A stretch of DNA of 9,275 nt from assembly GCA_029940245.1 (NCBI GenBank), contig JAOZRF010000001.1:13278-22552 (forward strand), given 5' to 3'. Under the pieces are notes generated by a model. It had not been told where the DNA came from and did not search any database. It saw only the letters and a program-made list of their open reading frames with translations. Of the stretch, positions 1 to 6,323 are shown in pieces; positions within the stretch are counted from its first letter, which is position 1; each line of letters begins with the position of its first letter. The position numbers were made by a program, and so were the translations under genes. This DNA is from Desulfobacula sp. (GTDB taxonomy: Bacteria > Desulfobacterota > Desulfobacteria > Desulfobacterales > Desulfobacteraceae).

Positions 1-1042
1 TTAATGTCCAGTCATATGGCCATACCTTGACAAATGACCCGAGTATTACTGTTACAAATATCAGTATAATCAAAGAAGCTATAAAATAACAATAAGATGA
101 ATAGAAAAATTTCTTCCAGGGCCTTGTTTCCGGGATAAATGGCCTGGCAGCTCCGCTTATCATGGAAAAACTTTTACGTGAAACATAATAGTTGAGCATA
201 AATGCCATGAGTGATGGAACAAGCAGAATAATGCTTATGGTGGCACCGAGATCAAAACGATAGAGGTTGGTGACCTGTGAATATATTTCAGTTGCCAGGA
301 CACTGTAATTGCCACCAATGACAACTGGATTGCCAAAATCCGTTATAGTAAGATTAAAGGTAAGTGCAGCCGCACTGAATATACCATATTTAGCCGAAGG
401 AAGAGTAACCTTGGTAAAAACTTTAAATGGAGAGGCTCCAAGGCTTTCTGCTGCTTCATCAAGCCGAATATCAACTGCGGAAAGTGTTGTAAATAGAACT
501 ACAAAGGCATGGGGCAGGCAATACAATACTTCAGATACAATGATTCCTGTGGCACCATAGATATTCCAGTCAATCTGGATAAAATGGGAGGTAATAAGCC
601 CGTTGCGGCCAAAGAGATAAATCAATGCCAGGGCTTGTATGATTGAAGGAGCAACCAGGGGAAGCATGATAATATTTCGAAAAAAAGTCTTGCCGGCAAT
701 GGTTGTTCTTGTCATTGCATAGGCAAAAAAGAAGATTAAAATTGTCACTATGACAGTTGTTGCAGCAGAGACATAAAGGCTGTGCCAAAGTGATTTTATT
801 GTATAGGCTGTTGTAAAGTACTGAATAAAATTATTAAGGGTAAAATTTGTCAGGGCAAATTCTCCCCCTTTAAAAAAACTCAGTTTCAGAATTGCCCACA
901 AAGGGAACAGCATAAAAAAGAACAAAAGAATTAAAATAAATATGGTAACCGTGGGTACAATAAATTTATCAAATTCCATCTTTGTGGATGAAACGGTATA
1001 ATTTTTAAGGGCAGTTTCTTCTCTTAGTTTCTTTAGATTCAT
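1..1042 (-). CDS. ABC transporter permease, double-domain type, C-terminal part cut by window edge
   Basis: Inner-membrane permease of a binding-protein-dependent importer. Reading the minus strand from the ATG at 1042 gives 347 uninterrupted codons to the window edge. A short cytoplasmic N-terminus (about residues 1-26) is followed by a hydrophobic segment (27-52), then a typical permease core with further membrane segments near 92-110, 128-145, 165-188, 222-245 and 265-287. The ABC-coupling EAA loop is visible at about 195-215 (DEAAESLG, ending in LP). After a loop at about 290-315, a new membrane segment (317-335) leads into GSFVKVWPYDWTL, which is how the second half begins in FbpB-type fused permeases. 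The full protein should therefore be about 550-580 residues with a second EAA loop outside the window. The gene starts 22 bp after the ATPase stop codon, so the two are almost surely cotranscribed. The family is the one annotated as putative 2-aminoethylphosphonate permease; ferric iron, thiamine or spermidine relatives exist, so substrate is open. Confidence 0.9.
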   Translation of the reverse strand, partial: MNLKKLREETALKNYTVSSTKMEFDKFIVPTVTIFILILLFFFMLFPLWAILKLSFFKGGEFALTNFTLNNFIQYFTTAYTIKSLWHSLYVSAATTVIVTILIFFFAYAMTRTTIAGKTFFRNIIMLPLVAPSIIQALALIYLFGRNGLITSHFIQIDWNIYGATGIIVSEVLYCLPHAFVVLFTTLSAVDIRLDEAAESLGASPFKVFTKVTLPSAKYGIFSAAALTFNLTITDFGNPVVIGGNYSVLATEIYSQVTNLYRFDLGATISIILLVPSLMAFMLNYYVSRKSFSMISGAARPFIPETRPWKKFFYSSYCYFIASLIILIFVTVILGSFVKVWPYDWTL

Positions 1043-1064
1043 ATTATATATGTCCCTAAGTTTT

Positions 1065-2153
1065 TTACATCAGTTTTTTGAACATATCCGAATAAATATG
1101 AAAAGCATCCGGCGGAAAATAGAGTTTAAGATTATCATTGGGTTTAATTCTCTGTTTTTCAAATATTTTCTGGGGAATATTTATAATCATCTCTTTTCCT
1201 TCAAGAAGGACAATAATACTTACAACGGGACCAAGAAAAGTCACTAATTGTGTTGAAACTTCAACAATATTTGAGGCAGTACAATGGTCTGGGTCAATAG
1301 TCAGACCGACAATTTCAATATCTTCCGGACGAATGGCAAGATAGACTTTTTTTGAATCTGCCTCATAGGTTTCAGATACTTTAAAAGCATATTTTTCAAA
1401 TTGAATATGGTCTTTCCTGGATACTCCTTCAATAAAATTGGAGGTGCCAACAAATTCTGCTATGAAACTTGTTTTTGGTTTTTTATATATTTCCCAGGGC
1501 GATCCAACCTGCCTGAACTCTCCATTCCGCATGATGACAATACGATCTGCCATACTCAAAGCCTCCTCCTGATCATGGGTTACATAAATCAGGGTGATTC
1601 CAAGATCCTGCTGCAATTTTTTTATTACTATGCGCAACCGCAGTCTAATCTTTGCATCCAGGGCACTTAAAGGTTCATCTAACAGCAGTACATTGGGTTT
1701 TATGGCAATAGCACGTCCCAGAGCAACACGCTGCTGCTGACCTCCGCTCAACTGGGCAGGATAATGAGTTTTCCATTTTCCAAGCCCCATTAACTGCAGT
1801 ATCTCCTCTACTCTTTTTTCAATTAGATTTGCTGGTATTTTACGCATTTTTAACCCAAAAGCAATATTCTGGGCAACTGTCATATTGGGAAACAGGGCAT
1901 AGGACTGGAATACTATTCCAAAATCTCTCTTTTGAGGAATTACATTGTTTAGATTTTTTCCACTAAATAAAATATCCCCTGAAGTTTGATGCTCAAATCC
2001 TGTAATGATTCTTAAAAGGGTTGTTTTCCCACAACCACTTGGTCCTAGAAAGCAGACAAATTCTCCCGGGGCTATATTAAGATTTGCATTGTCAACTGCA
2101 ACTAGAGATCCAAAGGTTTTTGTGATATTTTCTAAAACAAGGTTATCTGACAT
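1065..2153 (-). CDS. ABC transporter ATP-binding protein (PotA/FbpC type, putative aminophosphonate importer)
   Basis: Cytoplasmic ATPase that powers the importer encoded around it; 362 residues, normal for this family. Walker A is GPSGCGKTT at 37-45 (K43), the Q-loop glutamine is Q83, the signature LSGGQQQR is at 135-142, Walker B ends in LLLDE with D159 and E160, the D-loop is SALD at 163-166 and the switch histidine is H193. Residues from about 235 onward form a TOBE-type regulatory domain containing AIRPEDIEI (273-281), as in PotA, FbpC and the PhnT2-type ATPases. All catalytic residues are present, so it should be functional. A weak ribosome-binding site (GAGG) lies about 14 bases before the ATG at 2153. 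The 297 bp between the binding-protein stop and this start hold two large inverted repeats, which may set its expression level. The permease follows after 22 bp. Family assignment is firm; the substrate assignment is by resemblance of the operon only. Confidence 0.95.
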   Translation of the reverse strand: MSDNLVLENITKTFGSLVAVDNANLNIAPGEFVCFLGPSGCGKTTLLRIITGFEHQTSGDILFSGKNLNNVIPQKRDFGIVFQSYALFPNMTVAQNIAFGLKMRKIPANLIEKRVEEILQLMGLGKWKTHYPAQLSGGQQQRVALGRAIAIKPNVLLLDEPLSALDAKIRLRLRIVIKKLQQDLGITLIYVTHDQEEALSMADRIVIMRNGEFRQVGSPWEIYKKPKTSFIAEFVGTSNFIEGVSRKDHIQFEKYAFKVSETYEADSKKVYLAIRPEDIEIVGLTIDPDHCTASNIVEVSTQLVTFLGPVVSIIVLLEGKEMIINIPQKIFEKQRIKPNDNLKLYFPPDAFHIYSDMFKKLM

Positions 2154-2178
2154 TGTCTTTTATATGTCCTCTTTTTTA

Positions 2179-2253
2179 TATGAAAGCAGTGAGGTATGAG
2201 ATATAAACTGTCGGTTCTGCAGTCCTAATACCTCACTACTCATAACTTTCATA
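2179..2253. repeat. 75 bp imperfect inverted repeat upstream of the ATPase gene
   Basis: Arms TATGAAAG (2179-2186) and CTTTCATA (2246-2253) pair perfectly. Inside them AGTGAGGTA (2188-2196) pairs with TACCTCACT (2229-2237), and a small inner stem ACTG/CAGT (2207-2210 with 2220-2223) is possible. The outer and second stems are separated by one base on the left and eight on the right. In the minus-strand transcript this would place a long stem about 25 bases before the ATPase start codon. The bases after it in that direction are A-rich, not U-rich, so it is not a standard intrinsic terminator. It may stabilise the downstream mRNA, block exonucleases, or be a dispersed palindromic repeat. Confidence 0.6.
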
Positions 2254-2294
2254 ATTTATTATTCCTACCAGGGCATGGAGAAATATTAAAAAAC

Positions 2295-2457
2295 AATTTC
2301 CATGGCAATGTTGAATCAATAAAAAAGAGTATCCTGTTTAAATTTTATGGCGGGTTCAGGTTTTTATTATTGAGGTTATCGAATAGAAAAAGTAAACGAT
2401 AAGGCTGATAACGAAAGCCCATGTATTTTAAACAGGATACAAGAAAGCCATGGAATT
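2295..2457 (-). terminator. Nested inverted repeats after the binding-protein gene: possible leaky terminator or palindromic element
   Basis: A perfect 14 bp inverted repeat, GTATCCTGTTTAAA at 2329-2342 and its complement at 2427-2440, encloses 84 bases that can fold further (GTTATC 2375-2380 with GATAAC 2407-2412, or TTATCG 2376-2381 with CGATAA 2397-2402). Outside it, AATTTCCATGGC (2295-2306) pairs with GCCATGGAATT (2447-2457) with one bulge; the right end touches the TAA stop of the binding-protein gene. Read on the minus strand, the 14 bp stem is followed by TCTTTTTTATTG, which fits an intrinsic terminator or attenuator for the binding-protein transcript. The very long loop is atypical for a terminator, so a non-autonomous mobile palindromic repeat is the main alternative. 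Confidence 0.5.
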
Positions 2458-3481
2458 ATTTTAGAAAAAGATTTGACCATGTTTCAAGAATCTTTGCACG
2501 ATTCTTTGACTGCCATGGGAAATCCATAGGGGCAAGTTTAATAGATTCCAGAACCGGCATATCCTTAGGGCCTGCGATGCCGGGATAACTTACTCCAAGT
2601 TTAAATTTAGCATAGCCTGTCATGGCACTCTTTGAAAGAGCCCAGTCTAAAAATTTCTTTGCACTGTCTTCATTTCTGGCCCCTTCAAGGAGCGCATTTG
2701 CTTCAAGCTCAAATCCAGCACCTTCTTCAGGCAGGACCATCTTTACCGGGAAACCTTTTCTCTTTAATGAAGAATAAACAAAAGCAAAGGAACAACCAAC
2801 GGCATATTCTCCTGCAGCAGTTAACTTAGCAGGTTTTGATCCGCTTTTAATATATTGACCCATGTTGGCATCAAGTTTCTTTAGAAAATCCCACGCTTTA
2901 TTATCTTCCACAGGTTTAGTTTTATAATCAGGGTCCATCATTTCCAGAAGACTTGCAACCTGTAAAAAACCTGTGCCTGAGCTTGCAGGGTTGGGCATAA
3001 TCAATTGATCTTTATATACCGGATTCAAAAGGTCATTCCAGCCTTTGGGTATGGGAAGCTTTTTATTTTCTATAACCTTTTCGTTGATAATAAAAGCTGC
3101 AGCATATAAATCAATCGCAGTCCAGAACCCATTTGGATCTTTAAAATTTGTCGGTATCTTATCCCATCCGGTTGGTTTATAGGCTTTGATCATGCCTTTT
3201 GGGATAAACTCTTCCATGTTTGTCACTGCCCATCCCCAGATACAGTCTGCCTGAGGATTTTCCTTTTCAGCCAGCATCCTTGCGCCAAGCTCTCCTGTGG
3301 AAAGACGAATTGCCTGGATCTCAAGGTCGGGCAGTTCTTCTTTAGCTTGTTTCAGATATTCCACCACCTCTTCATTTTCAAGGGAAGTGTAAATAACTAC
3401 TTTACTCTTAGCAAGAGCAGATCCGGTAATAAAAAAAAGTGTGGCAAAAACAAGGACAAATAATAAACTAAATTTTTTCAT
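2456..3481 (-). CDS. Periplasmic substrate-binding protein of ABC importer (PhnS2-like family)
   Basis: Captures the substrate in the periplasm and delivers it to the permease. I place the start at the ATG at 3481: GGAGG at 3490-3494 stands 8 bases before it, and the only longer in-frame start is a TTG that would overlap this ribosome-binding site. The product is 341 residues with a clear Sec signal peptide (basic MKK, hydrophobic core, ALA then K, predicted cleavage after residue 24). The mature part has the bilobal fold sequence pattern of family 1 binding proteins: VVIYTSLENEEV near its start, PQADCIWGW at about 76-84, SSGTGF at 167-172 and SGSKPAKLTAAGEYAVG at about 213-229. These match the family annotated as 2-aminoethylphosphonate binding. 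The adjacent tyrosine pair used by FbpA-type iron carriers is not seen, which argues against ferric iron. It is first in the transporter gene order; the upstream gap holds a palindrome at 3546-3572. Confidence 0.92.
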   Translation of the reverse strand: MKKFSLLFVLVFATLFFITGSALAKSKVVIYTSLENEEVVEYLKQAKEELPDLEIQAIRLSTGELGARMLAEKENPQADCIWGWAVTNMEEFIPKGMIKAYKPTGWDKIPTNFKDPNGFWTAIDLYAAAFIINEKVIENKKLPIPKGWNDLLNPVYKDQLIMPNPASSGTGFLQVASLLEMMDPDYKTKPVEDNKAWDFLKKLDANMGQYIKSGSKPAKLTAAGEYAVGCSFAFVYSSLKRKGFPVKMVLPEEGAGFELEANALLEGARNEDSAKKFLDWALSKSAMTGYAKFKLGVSYPGIAGPKDMPVLESIKLAPMDFPWQSKNRAKILETWSNLFLK

Positions 3482-3489
3482 AAGATTTT

Positions 3490-3494
3490 CCTCC
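3490..3494 (-). promoter_or_regulatory. Strong ribosome-binding site that fixes the binding-protein start
   Basis: GGAGG on the minus strand with an 8-base spacer to the ATG at 3481. It decides between that ATG and the longer TTG start whose codon occupies 3494-3496, overlapping the site. The ATG start also gives a standard signal peptide beginning MKK. Confidence 0.85.
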
Positions 3495-3545
3495 AATGTT
3501 TGTTGAACCTTTGTTTAATTCAATGTAATAAACAATGTCACTTAT

Positions 3546-3572
3546 CCATGCATGTATCCTTGACATGCATGG
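3546..3572. promoter_or_regulatory. Perfect 10 bp palindromic arms upstream of the binding-protein gene
   Basis: CCATGCATGT (3546-3555) and ACATGCATGG (3563-3572) are exact reverse complements around a 7-base centre (ATCCTTG). The site ends 65 bp upstream of the binding-protein ATG, inside the likely promoter or leader region. There is no T-tract, so it does not look like a terminator. It could be an operator for a dimeric regulator or a leader-RNA hairpin. It does not resemble the repeat near the DeoR gene, so if it is an operator it belongs to another regulator. Confidence 0.5.
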
Positions 3573-3614
3573 ACCCCTGAAGCGTAATAAACCGTGTAAC
3601 AAAAAACTGATATT

Positions 3615-3646
3615 ATTGTCAATAAAAATCAAGACGGATTAGTCTT
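3615..3646 (-). terminator. Weak candidate terminator after the aminotransferase gene
   Basis: On the minus strand AAGAC (3646-3642) and GTCTT (3635-3631) can form a 5 bp stem with a 6-base loop, followed by GATTTTTATTG. The stem is short and not GC-rich, so this is only a possibility. If it works, the aminotransferase gene and the binding-protein gene are separate transcripts. Confidence 0.25.
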
Positions 3647-3744
3647 TGGTTTTTTTGAAACACCTTCTTTTACTGTTGCAACCCTGCTAAAAATCAGTTG
3701 ACAGGTTGTTACAGCCAGTCGAACTGCAACCGTATTTCCTATAG

Positions 3745-4833
3745 TTATTTTCCGAAATACTCGTGAATGAATTCAATGAATCTCTCATTCTCCTCGTCAA
3801 GCCCGGGTGTGACTCGAAAATAACAGTTATTACCATGGATTTCACCAATGCGTTTGAGATAGATATTTTTTTCAAGAGCAGCAGTAAGAATCTGTGCAGT
3901 GGTTTTTCCGGTAATGGCAGCATCGACCAGCATGTAGTTACCGTTTGCAGGATAAGGATGCAGCCCCAGTTCCTTGAGTTCTTTGGTAAAAATTTTCATC
4001 CACTTGTTGTTGTGGGCAACTTTGGCCTGAACTTCTTCCGGGTTATCCAAAATAGCCTCGGCAGCCGCAGCAGCCATCAGACCGACATTCCAGGGCAGCA
4101 GCATAGCCTTAAAAGCCTGGGCCATCTCTTCTGTTCCAAGCATGAATCCGAACCGGATTCCGGCAAAGCCGAAGGCTTTGGAAAAAGTAGATGCCAGGAA
4201 TACATGGGGATATTTTTTAATCAAATAGGCCTTGGTTTTATAATCCGGGCAGTAGTCAAGATAGGCCTCATCCACACAAAGCGGAATTCCCAATTCACAA
4301 AATCTCTCAAGATCAGCATCATCAATAAACACGCCGGTTGGATTGTTGGGACTGATAATCAGAATCAATTTAGTTTTTTCGTTAACAGATGCCAGCATCT
4401 TTTCAACATCGTATTGCATAGTGTCTTTCATAACCGGAACTTGAACCACCTTGGCGCCGCATAACTCGGCCCGGGGAGGATAGAGTCCGAATGTGGGATT
4501 GGACATGATAATTTCATCCCCTGGTTTCAGAAACAGACGCATCATGGAATCTATTATTTCGGATGATCCGTTGCAAAGCTCTATATTCTCAGGTCCCATA
4601 TCGTATTTTGCGGCAATCTTTGTCCTCAGCCTCAGATAACTGTCCGGATAACGGTTTCCTTTACGGACCGCATCTGCAACCGCCTGGACAACTTTCTCCG
4701 AAGGAGGAAGTGGATTTTCATTGAGCATCAGCCTGGCATTTTCAGGATGGCCCCAGGCATGATCAAGAATGCTGTAGTTGTATTCCCTGGCTGTAGCCAA
4801 CCATGGTACGAACATGTCTTTAAGTTTTGTCAT
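3745..4833 (-). CDS. HisC-like PLP-dependent aminotransferase (fold type I, class I/II)
   Basis: A cytoplasmic enzyme that moves an amino group using pyridoxal phosphate; 362 residues, the normal length of the histidinol-phosphate aminotransferase family. Family landmarks in order: LNENPL (37-42), RYPD (61-64), NGSSEIID (88-95), SPNNPTG (161-167), DEAY (188-191), the PLP-binding lysine K219 in STFSKAFGFAGIRFG (215-229), R227 for the cofactor phosphate, and FRVTPG (339-344) with R340 in the position that binds the substrate carboxylate or acid group. All catalytic residues are present. A ribosome-binding site AAGGA precedes the ATG at 4833. No other histidine-biosynthesis gene is nearby, and it lies 263 bp upstream of a transporter gene on the same strand, so a catabolic or specialised role seems more likely than histidine synthesis. 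Related families include threonine-phosphate decarboxylase (CobD), aromatic aminotransferases and aminotransferases acting on phosphonates. It is not of the class V PhnW type. Substrate unknown. Confidence 0.88.
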   Translation of the reverse strand: MTKLKDMFVPWLATAREYNYSILDHAWGHPENARLMLNENPLPPSEKVVQAVADAVRKGNRYPDSYLRLRTKIAAKYDMGPENIELCNGSSEIIDSMMRLFLKPGDEIIMSNPTFGLYPPRAELCGAKVVQVPVMKDTMQYDVEKMLASVNEKTKLILIISPNNPTGVFIDDADLERFCELGIPLCVDEAYLDYCPDYKTKAYLIKKYPHVFLASTFSKAFGFAGIRFGFMLGTEEMAQAFKAMLLPWNVGLMAAAAAEAILDNPEEVQAKVAHNNKWMKIFTKELKELGLHPYPANGNYMLVDAAITGKTTAQILTAALEKNIYLKRIGEIHGNNCYFRVTPGLDEENERFIEFIHEYFGK

Positions 4834-4920
4834 TTTTTATTTTTCCTTAATTTAAGTGTTTCCCAGAACCGCCTTTTTGTAACCCTTGTCGGCGATCAGC
4901 ATACTAATCTTCAATAATTT

Positions 4921-4983
4921 TTTATATAGTGCCTGACCGAAAACCCCTTGTTTGGGTGAGTTTTCGTTCAAACACTATATAAA
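4921..4983. repeat. 63 bp imperfect palindrome between the transaldolase-like and aminotransferase genes
   Basis: The terminal arms TTTATATAGTG (4921-4931) and CACTATATAAA (4973-4983) are exact reverse complements of 11 bp. Inside, CGAAAAC (4938-4944) pairs with GTTTTCG (4960-4966), extended by TGA/TCA (4934-4936 with 4968-4970) across one mismatch, and CCC (4945-4947) can pair with GGG (4954-4956) around TTGTTT. About 24 base pairs are possible. It begins 4 bp after the transaldolase-like stop codon. Neither strand has a T-tract after the stem, so it is not a canonical intrinsic terminator. A REP-like or MITE-like dispersed palindrome, possibly also protecting the 3' end of the mRNA, fits better. 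Confidence 0.65.
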
Positions 4984-4987
4984 TGCC

Positions 4988-6184
4988 TTAACCCTTAAGA
5001 CATTTTTCTGCAAAAGCAACCATCTCACCGGTTGCCTTTGAAAATTGATCTGCAGTCCTTACCAGAGCAGGGTGACTGTTGAACTCCGCCGGTGTATATC
5101 CGTCTTCAGCATAGCCCTTCACAAAATAGGGGATTTTCATAAGCTTGTCCATCACCTCTTTTGGGATTTCTCTTTCAATGGTGTTTTTTTCAAAAATAAT
5201 GTTTTTCTGGTTTTCGAAATTTATAATCTGATCAATAAATGATGGCGGACAGGTAACCACTATGCCGGCACCTACCTTTTCCTCCAGATGCCACACACGT
5301 GTCTCCCCATTAATTGTAGGGCCGAGCCGCAGGGAGCAGGAAAGCATTTTGTTTGGATAGTTGTTGTCCTTTAAAAATTTACAGGCTTTTTTGAAAATTG
5401 CCAGCTCAGCCCAGCGGGTATCTGCCTCGGAAACTTCAATACCAACCTCTTTTCCGAAATCACGCAGGCCCCCGAGATCACCGTATCTTGACTCCATATG
5501 AGTTATGACCGATCTCCATTTAGACAGATCCACGTTGTTTGCCCTTGCCTTGTCCAGACCCCTTTTCACCGCCTCTGCGCACTCTACGAACTGGGACATC
5601 ACAAACGAGAGTGTGTTGTTGGTGGGGATACCCTTTGAAGTCAGCTCTTCTATAACCTCATACCCCTCTTTGGTGCCCGGTACCTTTATCATCACGTTGG
5701 GGTTGATGGTAGCAATATCATAGGCCTGTTTGAGCATTGCTTCTTTGTCAAAAACGCTCCTGGGATCGACCTGCCCGGAGAGATACCCCTCTTTATATCC
5801 TGTCTTTTCAAAAAGAGTCAGATATGCTTCAGACCCCAGTCTGACAACCTCTTTGTAGAGCATCCAGAAGAGACTTTCAGTATCGATTCCGGGATGTTGG
5901 GCGATAATCTCACAGGCTTTCTTTTCCCATCTTGGAATGTCATCCTTTATAGCCTGAAGAGAAAGGGGCGGATTAGTGGTTACGCCCCGGAATAGCTGAT
6001 TTTCAGGATCTGCCGGATTAAACATCCGTCCAATTTGTTGTTTGAGAATGTCCGTATCTGCTTTGTCTGCCCTTGCAAGCAGCTTATTGTACCAGTTTTC
6101 AAAAATCACAGGTGACGAATCCCACCAGATTTCCATTCCAGGGCTTAATTCAACTAGCTTTTCAAATAAATTTCTCTCTTCCAT
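4988..6184 (-). CDS. Transaldolase-family protein with altered active site
   Basis: A (beta/alpha)8-barrel Schiff-base enzyme of the transaldolase/fructose-6-phosphate aldolase superfamily; 398 residues, near the length of long bacterial transaldolases and longer than E. coli TalB (317). By hand alignment to TalB: D22 (IWWD) fits D17, N71 (GVTTNP) fits N35, the Schiff-base lysine is K167 in MIKVPGT (TalB K132), and N189 and T191 (NNTLSF) fit N154 and T156. Phosphate-binding residues also appear kept: R233 (R181), S284 and R286 in CSLRLG (S226, R228). Two positions differ: Q138 in SGQVDPR stands where TalB has catalytic E96, and M230 stands where TalB has F178. Gln at the first position is typical of fructose-6-phosphate aldolase, so the enzyme may be a simple aldolase or act on an unusual donor. 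A strong ribosome-binding site GGGAGG precedes the ATG at 6184. A promoter/operator repeat lies 93 bp or more upstream. Classic pentose-phosphate function is less likely given the context. Confidence 0.88.
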   Translation of the reverse strand: MEERNLFEKLVELSPGMEIWWDSSPVIFENWYNKLLARADKADTDILKQQIGRMFNPADPENQLFRGVTTNPPLSLQAIKDDIPRWEKKACEIIAQHPGIDTESLFWMLYKEVVRLGSEAYLTLFEKTGYKEGYLSGQVDPRSVFDKEAMLKQAYDIATINPNVMIKVPGTKEGYEVIEELTSKGIPTNNTLSFVMSQFVECAEAVKRGLDKARANNVDLSKWRSVITHMESRYGDLGGLRDFGKEVGIEVSEADTRWAELAIFKKACKFLKDNNYPNKMLSCSLRLGPTINGETRVWHLEEKVGAGIVVTCPPSFIDQIINFENQKNIIFEKNTIEREIPKEVMDKLMKIPYFVKGYAEDGYTPAEFNSHPALVRTADQFSKATGEMVAFAEKCLKG

Positions 6185-6276
6185 TTTTCCTCCCTATTTT
6201 TTAAAACACAAGGTTATAATTTTTCATTCTGTTACAATTTCCCACACTATAAATGTGCATAATGAATTATGACTGA

Positions 6277-6314
6277 TAAGTAATATAGTTTGCCCGAACA
6301 GTCAATACAAAATT
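6277..6314 (-). promoter_or_regulatory. Predicted DeoR-controlled promoter of the transaldolase-like gene (repeat copy 1)
   Basis: A 24 bp sequence at 6291-6314 (plus-strand core TGCCCGAACAGTCAAT) recurs at 7200-7223 with one mismatch; a weaker match continues to the left to about 6279. On the minus strand it reads TTGACT (6305-6300), then TGTTCGGGCA, then after a 17-base spacer TACTTA (6282-6277), a poor -10. TGTTCG is the half-site known for GlpR-type DeoR regulators. Placed between -35 and -10, a bound repressor would block RNA polymerase. The copy starts 10 bp after the DeoR stop codon and about 95 bp before the transaldolase-like start. Confidence 0.65.
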
Positions 6315-6323
6315 AATTTTATT

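Noticed and set aside
570..788. Small minus-strand open frame
   Set aside because: It is in a different frame from the permease, which runs without a stop from 1042 to the window edge with membrane segments and an EAA loop.
1..3481. Ferric-iron ABC transporter (fbpABC)
   Set aside because: Permease and ATPase are compatible, but the binding protein lacks the iron-coordinating tyrosine pair and resembles the putative aminophosphonate-binding family.
3560..3590. Plus-strand TTGACA followed by TAATAA, a possible promoter
   Set aside because: The spacer is 19 bases, TTGACA overlaps the palindrome, and no plus-strand gene follows.
3763..4464. 233-residue open frame on the plus strand
   Set aside because: It lies wholly antisense to the aminotransferase gene, whose PLP motifs are unmistakable; its own translation shows no recognisable domain.
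4921..4983. Intrinsic terminator for the transaldolase-like gene
   Set aside because: The stem is long but AT-rich at its base and is followed by A residues, not T residues, on the minus strand.
4988..6184. Ordinary pentose-phosphate transaldolase (tal)
   Set aside because: The apparent E-to-Q and F-to-M changes at key active-site positions and the lack of pentose-phosphate neighbours make this name unsafe.
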